DNA of 64,000 nucleotides from Sphingobacterium sp. xlx-96 (GTDB lineage Bacteria; Bacteroidota; Bacteroidia; Sphingobacteriales; Sphingobacteriaceae). Under the pieces are notes generated by a model. That model searched no databases, was not told the origin of the DNA, and saw only the letters and a list, made by a program, of their open reading frames with translations. The stretch is taken from contig NZ_WFKM01000016.1 of the NCBI RefSeq assembly GCF_011007365.1, forward strand, positions 55,208-119,207, written 5' to 3'. This document shows positions 8,881 through 16,062 of this stretch, piece by piece (the stretch's first letter is position 1; every line of letters starts with the position of its first letter). The position numbers and the translations under genes are program-made.

Positions 8881-9417
8881 TTATAAAAGCTTCCTTTTTG
8901 GGAGATTTTATTGCAAACCTCTTTTGGATCAGCCTAGGAGGGAGCGTATATATAGCTTTCTCGGGGCAAAATATCTAGATAGTTTGATAGATGATGTATT
9001 TATAATACATGCATCTTATGGAGACATTCTGCATAGATATCAATAATCCCATGATTAAGATAAATTACATCTCTTTTGGAAGATTTATTCGCACTAATAT
9101 TTAAATTAGGCATCCTTAACAGATGTAATCGATAGTCCCACTTTAATTTCTTTTCTAATATTTTTAACGAATTGATAATTATGAGTTAATGATATGTTTA
9201 TTGCAAAATAGTTTTTTTGATAAACTAAAATTATAAATATGAGATCTGTTTTGTTTGCGGTATTCATTTTTGAATATTGGTGTTCAACAATTATTATTTT
9301 GACTGAAAATTGTGTCTCTTAAATTGAGCCTTCGATACTATTGAGCCGAAAGATGATGTGTACCCGATGTTTATAACCTAAGATGGAATAGAAAGCTATT
9401 AACTATAAGGGATAATT

Positions 9418-10353
9418 ATGTTGCCTGTTAGACATCTAATTTTAATCTTATCTATTTCATTTTATTTTAATTGGATCTCTCAAGGGGTTAGTCGTGAATG
9501 TATCGAGTTTTGTATTCAGGATTCATCAAGATATGAATTTAGTCTCGCCAAGAAACCTAGCAACAATTTAATAAAAAAAATTGAACTTAATCATCAGTAT
9601 TCATTGAGTTCATTTGATTGGTCTATCGCAGGGAACCAGAACAACCCTAATGTGTTATCAGAGTTGAATTGGAGAAATCTTAGGTCGTACGGGGTGCAGG
9701 CAAATATTGCGATGCAAGTTAGTAAGGTAATAAGACCCCTCTTTTCAATTGTTATTGAAAAGAACTTTAAAGGAATCGCATCTGATATTGATTATGCTGA
9801 GGATGATCGGGTAGGAATCCGCTATCAAAAAGATTTCGATAGCAAAGCAGGGTATTATAGTAGACTGTCCCTGTTACATCCTATAACAGAGTGCGGGAAC
9901 TTTTTAGTGGGATTATCATCTTCTTTTCAAAAGCTGAATCTATTTCATGAGAATATAGGTCAAAGTAGTTTTTACAGAGCTGCATGGTTTGGGTTGGAAG
10001 GAAAATCAACAAATACAATTTATAACAAAAGGAGGTTTTCTGTGTATTTGGATAACCATATCAGGCTGTCAAGATATATTGCCAAAGCCAACTGGATAGG
10101 TAGAGCAGATCTTAAGCAGCCTGATAGTTTCATGCATTATACATACACTGGTGAACTTCAAAGTTCAGTCAGGTTTCTTTATAGGCTATGTAGAAACCTT
10201 TCACTTGGAGGCGGAGGACTATTTCAATTTCAAAAATCTCTGAAAGGATATGACTTATTATTCTTTTCTAATGGAGACGTTGCAAAGACCCAATTAAATG
10301 GTGTTAATGGCCGTCGGTTAACATGTTTTTTATCAATTAACATAAAATTATAA
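9418..10353 (+). CDS. predicted outer-membrane beta-barrel protein, partner of MACPF gene
   Basis: A 311-residue protein with an N-terminal hydrophobic signal (LILILSISFYF) and alternating hydrophobic strands. The segment PNVLSELNWRNLRSYGVQAN recalls the PNxLSELxW motif I associate with omptin-like and Protochlamydia-type outer-membrane barrels. The end FLSINIKL resembles a final barrel strand, although its last residue is Leu rather than Phe. The omptin catalytic residues are not evident. Its stop is 3 bp before the MACPF gene start, so the two form one transcriptional unit. An AAGGGA lies about 6 nt before the ATG. Possible roles are export or anchoring of the MACPF protein, or protection of the producer. 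Function is not established. Confidence 0.6.
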   Translation: MLPVRHLILILSISFYFNWISQGVSRECIEFCIQDSSRYEFSLAKKPSNNLIKKIELNHQYSLSSFDWSIAGNQNNPNVLSELNWRNLRSYGVQANIAMQVSKVIRPLFSIVIEKNFKGIASDIDYAEDDRVGIRYQKDFDSKAGYYSRLSLLHPITECGNFLVGLSSSFQKLNLFHENIGQSSFYRAAWFGLEGKSTNTIYNKRRFSVYLDNHIRLSRYIAKANWIGRADLKQPDSFMHYTYTGELQSSVRFLYRLCRNLSLGGGGLFQFQKSLKGYDLLFFSNGDVAKTQLNGVNGRRLTCFLSINIKL

Positions 10354-10356
10354 CGT

Positions 10357-11901
10357 ATGAGAATCAAGTTTTTAGGCTTAGGTGCCTTAATACTGTTAAT
10401 GACAGTGAGTTGTAAAAAAGATCTTAGTAACCTAGTGGAGACACAGCCACGTTATGCCGACGCAGGAGATGGGGATTTGGATGTGTTGGGATATGGCTAT
10501 GATATGCAGGGAGACTATACATCTTATACTGCAGCAAAAAGAAGAGTTATAGATGTTCGAAAAATGCGTACCAGTAGACCTTCAAAAATAGATGAACGAA
10601 TAACAAATAGGCAGTATTTTGAAGGCAGAAGTGGATCTGATTTTAATGAATACACAAAAAGCCATTCTATTTCTGTTAAAGTAAATGGAGGTGTTAAAGT
10701 ATTTGGACTGAAATTATTTGATTCAGAGTTACGTACAAAATTTGGTGACTCGTCGACTAGCTCTTCAACATTTTCATTTGCTACTATAGATATGATGGTT
10801 GAAAAGAAAACATTAGAAATTTTAGATGATGATTACATGGATATCAAGACTAATTTTTTGGATCAAGATTTTGTTAATGATTGTAATACACTTTCCGCTC
10901 AAGACCTGGTAAATAGATATGGTTTAGGAGTACTCAAAAAGATGAAACTAGGAGGAAAATTATCGGCAAGCTATCACAACCAATCAAATTCAGGTAATAA
11001 AAAATCTGACGTCGAAGCGGGGGCAAAGGCTAGTTTTCAATTTTTGTTTAAGTTCACTGTTGATTTTACAGGAAACTGGAATTCTTCAAGTTCTTATAGC
11101 ACGAACAATCAACTTTTAAAATACGAAACAGTTGGAGGAAGCCCAGGACATTCAATAGTTGGTTCCTCTACTCTAGGTTCTCCCTCGAATATAGATGTTA
11201 ATAATTGGTCTAGCACTGTAAAAACTGAAAATAGTTCATTAATAGGTTTTTACGATGATAGTTTTATTTTGCTTAGTGAATTAATTCCGAATGCTGATAA
11301 AGCTTCACAAGTTCGTGAGCTTATTTATGAAAAATTAGGACTTATCAGTTATGTTTATGCATCTAATGGTAAATTGCTCGCAAAGATATGGGGAAGCCCG
11401 AATTTGGATGATTATGCTTTTTCCTCTTTTGAGATTTTAAATGCAGCTGGATATAATAGCCATAATGAAGCAGATTATATTATGTCTCATAATGTAGTCT
11501 TAAATACAGGTGGTACTACATATGATAATGAATCTTCCTATACTGGTGATTATGCTTATAAGTTTTCCGAGTGGGAAGCACCTAGAACAATAGGTGTTGA
11601 AAAGAAGAATTTGAATCCAGCGCTCAGGTATAAGGTTGTATATAAATACAGCTCTTGGACTAGCAAACCAATCCCTAACTTTAGTAGTTATCAAATAACA
11701 TCGTTGCCACCAGCAATGTGGAATGATGACGCGTGGTATCAAGCAACTAAAACTATCTCTGGTGTTACCTCTTTTGAAGAGTGCTGTTTTGTTGGTAAGA
11801 TCGTTGATGATTATGTGGTGTATCCTGAAGGAAGTAAGGTAGAACTATATATTTACGATCGGGCTACGGGAAATGTAAAACAAACTTTAGTTTTTGATTA
11901 G
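10357..11901 (+). CDS. MACPF-domain lipoprotein (predicted pore-forming protein)
   Basis: A 514-residue predicted lipoprotein (lipobox LLMTVSCKKD, Cys19). The N-terminal part, LDVLGYGYDMQGDYTS at about 41-56, matches the start of Bacteroidota MACPF domains. The region FVNDCNTLSAQDLVNRYGLGVLKKMKLGG (about 172-200; written across two motifs, FVNDCNTLSAQDLVNR and YGLGVLKKMKLGG) aligns with the MACPF signature Y-G-T-H-x-L...LGG. Here Thr-His is replaced by Leu-Gly. It is followed by an amphipathic Ser/Asn-rich segment consistent with a membrane-spanning hairpin cluster. The C-terminal 150 residues form a separate, beta-rich region. Known Bacteroidales MACPF proteins (BSAP type) kill related strains; others have unknown roles. 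It is translated 3 bp after the barrel gene. Confidence 0.75.
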   Translation: MRIKFLGLGALILLMTVSCKKDLSNLVETQPRYADAGDGDLDVLGYGYDMQGDYTSYTAAKRRVIDVRKMRTSRPSKIDERITNRQYFEGRSGSDFNEYTKSHSISVKVNGGVKVFGLKLFDSELRTKFGDSSTSSSTFSFATIDMMVEKKTLEILDDDYMDIKTNFLDQDFVNDCNTLSAQDLVNRYGLGVLKKMKLGGKLSASYHNQSNSGNKKSDVEAGAKASFQFLFKFTVDFTGNWNSSSSYSTNNQLLKYETVGGSPGHSIVGSSTLGSPSNIDVNNWSSTVKTENSSLIGFYDDSFILLSELIPNADKASQVRELIYEKLGLISYVYASNGKLLAKIWGSPNLDDYAFSSFEILNAAGYNSHNEADYIMSHNVVLNTGGTTYDNESSYTGDYAYKFSEWEAPRTIGVEKKNLNPALRYKVVYKYSSWTSKPIPNFSSYQITSLPPAMWNDDAWYQATKTISGVTSFEECCFVGKIVDDYVVYPEGSKVELYIYDRATGNVKQTLVFD

Positions 11902-11938
11902 TAATAAACATCTGATACTTATCTAACTATAAAGTCAA

Positions 11939-12220
11939 TTAGAGTTTGGAATAAATACCTTCCGGTTTTTCATTTAGACGGGGAGAGCATGCCGAGTGAA
12001 ATATACTTTTTATTCGGCATGTTTGGTCATCCTTACAGTTTTTTACCGCCAGTACTCCACTAATATAAATACAGTCCCAGCTCCCTGTGACGGTCTGACC
12101 AGCATCTGAAGCAGAGAAAAATTGCACATAGCCAGCAATCTTTCCTAATGCTTGAATATTTCTAACCTGTCTAGTTTGATCTTGTCCTAGAGCATTAAAA
12201 AAACTACAAGAAAAAAACAC
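11939..12220 (-). CDS. small secreted Cys-containing protein, start codon unclear
   Basis: The frame gives about 93 residues from a GTG at 12220. Translating further upstream restores a much better signal peptide (IIWKIIRIALVFFSCSFFNALGQ) that lacks any ATG, GTG or TTG at its beginning. Either a non-canonical ATA/ATT start is used or the true start has been lost. The mature part has four cysteines (DCIYIS, KNCKDDQTCRI, HSACSP) that could form two disulfides. It is convergent with the MACPF operon and upstream of nothing obvious. No family is recognised; it might be a real small exported protein or a decaying gene. Confidence 0.4.
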   Translation of the reverse strand: MFFSCSFFNALGQDQTRQVRNIQALGKIAGYVQFFSASDAGQTVTGSWDCIYISGVLAVKNCKDDQTCRIKSIFHSACSPRLNEKPEGIYSKL

Positions 12221-12318
12221 TAGTGCAATCCTAATTATTTTCCAAATTATGTAAATGGTATTATAATCTAATGTATAAATTGGTGTTATTTGAAAAAAAA
12301 GAGAGATCGCTAAACCGT

Positions 12319-12513
12319 CTATTCATGCTTTAATCTTAACCGGGAATAGATACCACGAGACACCCGCGACAACTCTTCTTTTTCTACCAATCGTTCCAAT
12401 GCTTTGGATACGGCTTTAGAAGTGCCCAAATTAAGAAAATCTTCGATAAAGAATAGCGAACCCCTCTTGGCTTTTTTGATCTTTGCAATTGTTTTATTAT
12501 CAACGCTTTCCAA
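12319..12513 (-). pseudogene. truncated AbiEi/DUF6088-type antitoxin N-terminal domain
   Basis: 64 codons beginning MESVDNKTIAKIKKAKRG. The segment LFFIEDFLNLGTSKAVSKAL followed by ERLVEKEELSRVSRGIY is the winged-helix N-terminal domain of type IV antitoxins (AbiEi, DUF6088). Family members usually run to about 190-200 residues; this copy stops just after RGIYSRLR. No AbiEii-like nucleotidyltransferase toxin gene lies next to it. It overlaps by 14 bp the end of the recombinase relic upstream, suggesting both are scars of one deletion-prone mobile segment. It could still make a short DNA-binding protein. Confidence 0.6.
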
Positions 12514-12879
12514 GATTTATATTGATTATTTTGTCGTGAAAATAGTAAAAATTTGCGACAAAAATGGGTTGTGATTTTGATTTTTGATTCAGAACAAATG
12601 ACGATACGGTTAGACGATGCACCCTCAAAATTCTGCCGATAGCAGAATAAGACACCTTTTTGTCGAGTAACTCTTGTCTTTTCTTTTCCTGACCGGTTAA
12701 CTTTGTTTTTATTTTCTTGAGGAGTTTACCCAATTTTCGACGTTCTTGGCTCCTGAAATCGTTTCCTCTATCCATTTATTCACTAAAATCTCTTGTCTTT
12801 CGCAAAAATTATTGATTTCATAACGTTGATTCTCTGCTGTTTGCTTGTCTGTACTTACTCTAATGTATCCGTAAATCAT
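12500..12879 (-). pseudogene. collapsed serine recombinase (resolvase/invertase) relic
   Basis: From an ATG at 12879 the frame reads MIYGYIRVSTDKQTAENQRY and continues to ETISGAKN, the N-terminus of a small serine recombinase with the catalytic Ser in RVSTDKQ. It stops at 12709 after a frameshift. The other frame then supplies ERRKLGKLLKKIK, the next family segment, joined directly to KLTGQEKKRQELLDKKVSYS and AIGRILRVHRLTVSSFV, the C-terminal helix-turn-helix. About 90-100 central residues with the remaining catalytic arginines are missing. So there is at least one frameshift and one internal deletion. The tail beyond VLNQKSKSQ is unrelated read-through. Confidence 0.8.
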
Positions 12880-13208
12880 TTTAAATTATTATTCAGTTTT
12901 GGTTTAAATTAAACGTAAGTTGTCTAAATTAAACCTATCCAATAAATTGGATAATTGATCGTGAGGAGTATTTTTTTTGAGTAAGTTTTTTTGACATGAA
13001 CTTAGTAAAACAAGGCCTAGAAATAATAGAAATAATACACTTGATATTGCGGGCTCCCATAGTTGAAAGAAAGGAGGGGAAGGATTCTCCTACTGTGTGA
13101 AAGTTATTCTTAAAGTGGTGCAAGTTGGCCATGGAGGGTAAACACGATTCGCTTTAAGTAGCCGCTGTATCTGTATGCAGTGAAATTACAAAAATAATCA
13201 TCGACGCG

Positions 13209-13232
13209 GCCGTCTTTTGAGACGGCTTTTTT
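13209..13232 (+). terminator. orphan Rho-independent terminator
   Basis: GCCGTCT/AGACGGC, 7-bp stem with TTTG loop, followed by six Ts. No plus-strand gene lies upstream within 1.3 kb, so it may end a small RNA or be a leftover of deleted DNA. Confidence 0.7.
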
Positions 13233-13300
13233 GTTGGTCAATCGAGGGATGTCGTTAAGACCTTGTAGGGATTAGGGTATATATTAAGGTATCAATTAGC

Positions 13301-13368
13301 TAGTGTTAATATAGGGTTTGCATAGCCTTTACATAGCCAATAGCTATATTAAAACTATATTAACACTA
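13301..13368. repeat. 14-bp perfect inverted repeat with nested direct repeats
   Basis: TAGTGTTAATATAG (13301-13314) is exactly inverted as CTATATTAACACTA (13355-13368) with 40 bp between. Inside are CATAGCC twice (13321-13327, 13332-13338) and CTATATTAA twice (13344-13352, 13355-13363). It lies 80 bp before the DUF6266 gene. Confidence 0.75.
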
Positions 13369-13448
13369 ATTAAAAAACATTTTAAGACATAACTTGTTAT
13401 CAATAGTATACTAACTTGTTTTAAATCTGTAAACAACAAAATGACACT

Positions 13449-14084
13449 ATGGCAATTCTAAATGATGGCCCCAACGGGACTATTCGAGGTAAGTTTGGTA
13501 GCGTATTCGCTTATATGTTGAACGGACAAAATGTAGTTCGTGGCGCTCGTAAGCCCCGGAAGACTCCTCCGAGTCAGGCCGAATTACTGAACCAAAAGAA
13601 GACTAAGGTCACCAATGATTTTCTGACTTATCTGTTTCCGATCGTGAAGTATGGATATAAGAATTTGCTGAAAGATCACCCCACAAAAAATGCGGCTAAC
13701 CTAGCGCAATCCCATGTGAGGAGAGATTGCATAGCTATCGATGCCAATAATGAGCCTTATGTGAGAGCGGAATTGTTTAAACCATTCAGAGGGACGCTAT
13801 TCATGCCCGAGAATGCACAGATGGAGTTGATGGATGATCATCTCCATATCACTTGGACACCAGTAAAAGACTTACAGGATTGGGTCAAATTGAATGTGGT
13901 GGTAGTGAATGTGGAAGAGTCGGCCGATATGCGGGGTACAATTGTACCTGCCTGTCTAGGAGAGTATCGCCTACAATCAGAATTACTTAACTGGCGTGGC
14001 GAGGGGCTGCATGTCTATATAGGCTTTGAAAATAGCTATACCGGCGAGCTGTCCGATTCGGTATATCTCGGGAAGTTAGATTAA
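13449..14084 (+). CDS. DUF6266 family protein
   Basis: A 211-residue protein beginning MAILNDGPNGTIRGKFGSVF and continuing AYMLNGQNVVRGARKPRKTP, the N-terminal signature of DUF6266, a family frequent in Sphingobacteriia and often multicopy. The rest is a beta-rich domain (LHITWTPVKDLQDWVKLNVV, LLNWRGEGLHVYIGFENSY). There is no signal peptide and no catalytic motif. The family's Gly/Lys-rich start followed by Ig-like beta strands hints at a structural or assembly protein, but its function is unknown. The gene follows a repeat-rich control region and converges on the transglutaminase-like gene 28 bp away. Confidence 0.8.
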   Translation: MAILNDGPNGTIRGKFGSVFAYMLNGQNVVRGARKPRKTPPSQAELLNQKKTKVTNDFLTYLFPIVKYGYKNLLKDHPTKNAANLAQSHVRRDCIAIDANNEPYVRAELFKPFRGTLFMPENAQMELMDDHLHITWTPVKDLQDWVKLNVVVVNVEESADMRGTIVPACLGEYRLQSELLNWRGEGLHVYIGFENSYTGELSDSVYLGKLD

Positions 14085-14112
14085 AAGTAAATAGCGTGCT
14101 GGTAGAGAAAAC

Positions 14113-15306
14113 TTATCTTGGTTTGTAATGATACACGATCTCGTATTTCTCGTGCTTATACTTATCTGCTACTTCACCAATATTTAGGTTCTGTCCTTGA
14201 GGGGTAGGTTCGCAGATGGAAAAATACTGTCCTTCGTATTTGATAGCAGTCCCTATCTTCTGTTCAAACTGTACTGCCATGGTAATGTGGGTAGGATACA
14301 GTATGGCGACCATAGGAAGGTTGTATAGCTCTTTTACCAAAAAGAAAAATAGCGCAGCTCTATCGTCACAATCACTGTAGTTGTTCAAGAGCGTCTGTTC
14401 TGGAGATAGTCGTTTTTCTTTACCGAAGTTGATATCGTCATTCTCGTACAAAAATGCGTATCGTGTAAAACGCATTAGGTAATCGACCCCGTCTTTCGTA
14501 TTCATTCCTTTTACATTTTCTTTCAGTACCGGTATCAGCGATTGATAAGTTACTTGGGTGAGGGGAATATTGAAATACGTTTCGAAGTCCACGCCTGGAT
14601 AGTTTTTGAAAATACTCGCTATATTGTCATTCACTTTGATATCAAACTCGTATACTTTGTCCTTGTACTGAAAATTTACATTCTTGACAGCATAAGAATC
14701 ATCTTTAAATTCGGGCATAGCGGCTATCTTGTAGCTAAAGTCTTTGGTAGCACCTGGTATGAAGATCGATACAGGGCTATATGCGTCAGATTGCCGGAAA
14801 AGCTTACCATAATCGTGATAATTGAGACAGGTAAACTGTTGTCCATCTACCAGAAAGAAAGGGATGTCTGATATGTCTTCTTTGTTTTTAATGTAGAAAA
14901 TAATCTGATCATTGCCTACGGCCAATCTTGCATCGTAGCCCGACTTGTTCATCAGATACCATTTGTATAAAGTATATCGGTGATAGTTGTCCGCTTTTGG
15001 ACTGATCGACTCTGATACTTTTCGTACGAGCTGGTAGTATAGCCAGTCGTTTAAGCGTTTTTCGGTTTTAAAAGCTTCCAATTGACTGATGAGCCGGGTA
15101 TAGGGGCCTGAATCAATCGCGTTGTAAAAATCCAGAATAGATTTTTCGGTTGTCTTTCCTTGAATCTGAATCTGCGGCGTTTCTGATTTGTCAAAAACAA
15201 ATGGTTCTTTGAAGAAATCTATCGTATCTAGTTGTTGTGCCCACAGCACATTGCTATAGGTAAGACCTATGCAGAGTAACAGGATATAGCGAACCGTAGA
15301 TTTCAT
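14113..15306 (-). CDS. exported transglutaminase-like protein
   Basis: A 397-residue protein with a signal peptide (VRYILLLCIGLTYSNVLWAQ). The C-terminal part carries a transglutaminase-like papain-fold triad: Cys in NNYSDCDDRAALFFFL (about residue 300), His in YPTHITMAV (about 342), and an acidic residue nearby (EPTPQG). The preceding part is beta-rich. In related exported Bacteroidota proteins the domain follows an unknown N-terminal region, as here. It may act as a protease or amidase on envelope peptides; the substrate is unknown. It is monocistronic and convergent with the DUF6266 gene. Confidence 0.75.
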   Translation of the reverse strand: MKSTVRYILLLCIGLTYSNVLWAQQLDTIDFFKEPFVFDKSETPQIQIQGKTTEKSILDFYNAIDSGPYTRLISQLEAFKTEKRLNDWLYYQLVRKVSESISPKADNYHRYTLYKWYLMNKSGYDARLAVGNDQIIFYIKNKEDISDIPFFLVDGQQFTCLNYHDYGKLFRQSDAYSPVSIFIPGATKDFSYKIAAMPEFKDDSYAVKNVNFQYKDKVYEFDIKVNDNIASIFKNYPGVDFETYFNIPLTQVTYQSLIPVLKENVKGMNTKDGVDYLMRFTRYAFLYENDDINFGKEKRLSPEQTLLNNYSDCDDRAALFFFLVKELYNLPMVAILYPTHITMAVQFEQKIGTAIKYEGQYFSICEPTPQGQNLNIGEVADKYKHEKYEIVYHYKPR

Positions 15307-15472
15307 TTGCTAACATTTGCTTAATATAAAGTTAATAAAAAAATAATATTATTTTTCACTCCGTTAAGACAAATAATACCGTGCCTTGATTTTAGAAGAC
15401 AGAAACTCGGAAAAGTATCTTATATTGCGGTAGTAGCTATTTAAACAAGTGGTAAAGGCCACGTTATTTTTT

Positions 15473-16030
15473 ATGAAGAAGGGGATCTTATTTCTGCTAA
15501 TAAGCATAACAATGAGCTGGGCCAATGCACAGACTTCGAATTCTAAAGCTTTTATGGAAGCTTTTAAGCCACATCTTGGTAAATACTATGAAGGAGTTAT
15601 TGTAGCAGGAGGGAAGGATGGAGATGGATTTACCGGGCAACGCTTGCTGATGCAAGTAATGAGTTGTGAGGATAGAGAAGTGAAAGTGCCTTTTTTCGTC
15701 GGGGAAGATAAATCCCGTACCTGGATATTTTCATGGAGTAATAATCGTGTCGAGTTGAAGCATGACCATAGAATGTCCGATGGTACACCGGATAAAGTCA
15801 CTTATTATGGAGGTACTGCCCCTAACGAAGGACAGGCAGGTATGCAAATGTTTCCTGCAGATGCCGAGACGGCACAGCTTATCGATTATGCGGCGTATAA
15901 TGTGTGGTGGGTGACTATTGATGCTAAGAAATTTACGTACAATTTGAGGCGCATAGGTTCGGATCGCTTATTTTCGGTGGAGTTTGATTTGACGAAGCCG
16001 GTCGCGTCGAATTTCAAACCTTGGAGATAG
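15473..16030 (+). CDS. exported protein of unknown function
   Basis: A 185-residue protein with a signal peptide (MKKGILFLLISITMSWANAQ). I choose the ATG at 15473; the frame extends 8 codons upstream to a GTG, but that would place charged residues before the signal. The mature part contains YEGVIVAGGKDGDGFTGQRL, TWIFSWSNNRVELKHDHRMSD and NLRRIGSDRLFSVEFDLTKP, giving the impression of a small beta-barrel or lipocalin-like fold. No family is recognised. It ends 32 bp before dnaX on the same strand and may share a transcript with it. Confidence 0.75.
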   Translation: MKKGILFLLISITMSWANAQTSNSKAFMEAFKPHLGKYYEGVIVAGGKDGDGFTGQRLLMQVMSCEDREVKVPFFVGEDKSRTWIFSWSNNRVELKHDHRMSDGTPDKVTYYGGTAPNEGQAGMQMFPADAETAQLIDYAAYNVWWVTIDAKKFTYNLRRIGSDRLFSVEFDLTKPVASNFKPWR

Positions 16031-16062
16031 ATTTTCAATTCTAATTCCATATCTTTGCAGTA

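Larger units (their letters stand above)
8361..9417. other. gene-poor AT-rich stretch of about 1.06 kb
   Basis: No confident gene. It holds a 44-codon plus-strand ORF with a good terminator (separate entries). A 53-codon minus-strand ORF (9106-9267, beginning MNTANKTDLIFIILVYQ) has the Lys/Ile/Asn composition expected of AT-rich random sequence. The promoter of the MACPF operon should lie at its right end. This may be decayed accessory DNA. Confidence 0.5.
12880..13448. other. intergenic region with orphan terminator and dyad repeats
   Basis: No confident gene. A 34-codon plus-strand ORF at 12996-13100 (MNLVKQGLEIIEIIHLILRA...) lacks a ribosome-binding site. The stretch contains an orphan terminator (13209-13232) and a set of inverted and direct repeats (13301-13368) just before the DUF6266 gene. 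Confidence 0.5.

Noticed and set aside
9106..9267. 53-codon minus-strand ORF in the gene-poor stretch
   Set aside because: Composition typical of AT-rich random sequence; no RBS or neighbour on that strand.
9418..10353. Omptin-type protease identity for the barrel gene
   Set aside because: Only the PNxLSELxW-like motif is reminiscent; the catalytic Asp/His residues of omptins are not evident, so only a generic barrel is called.
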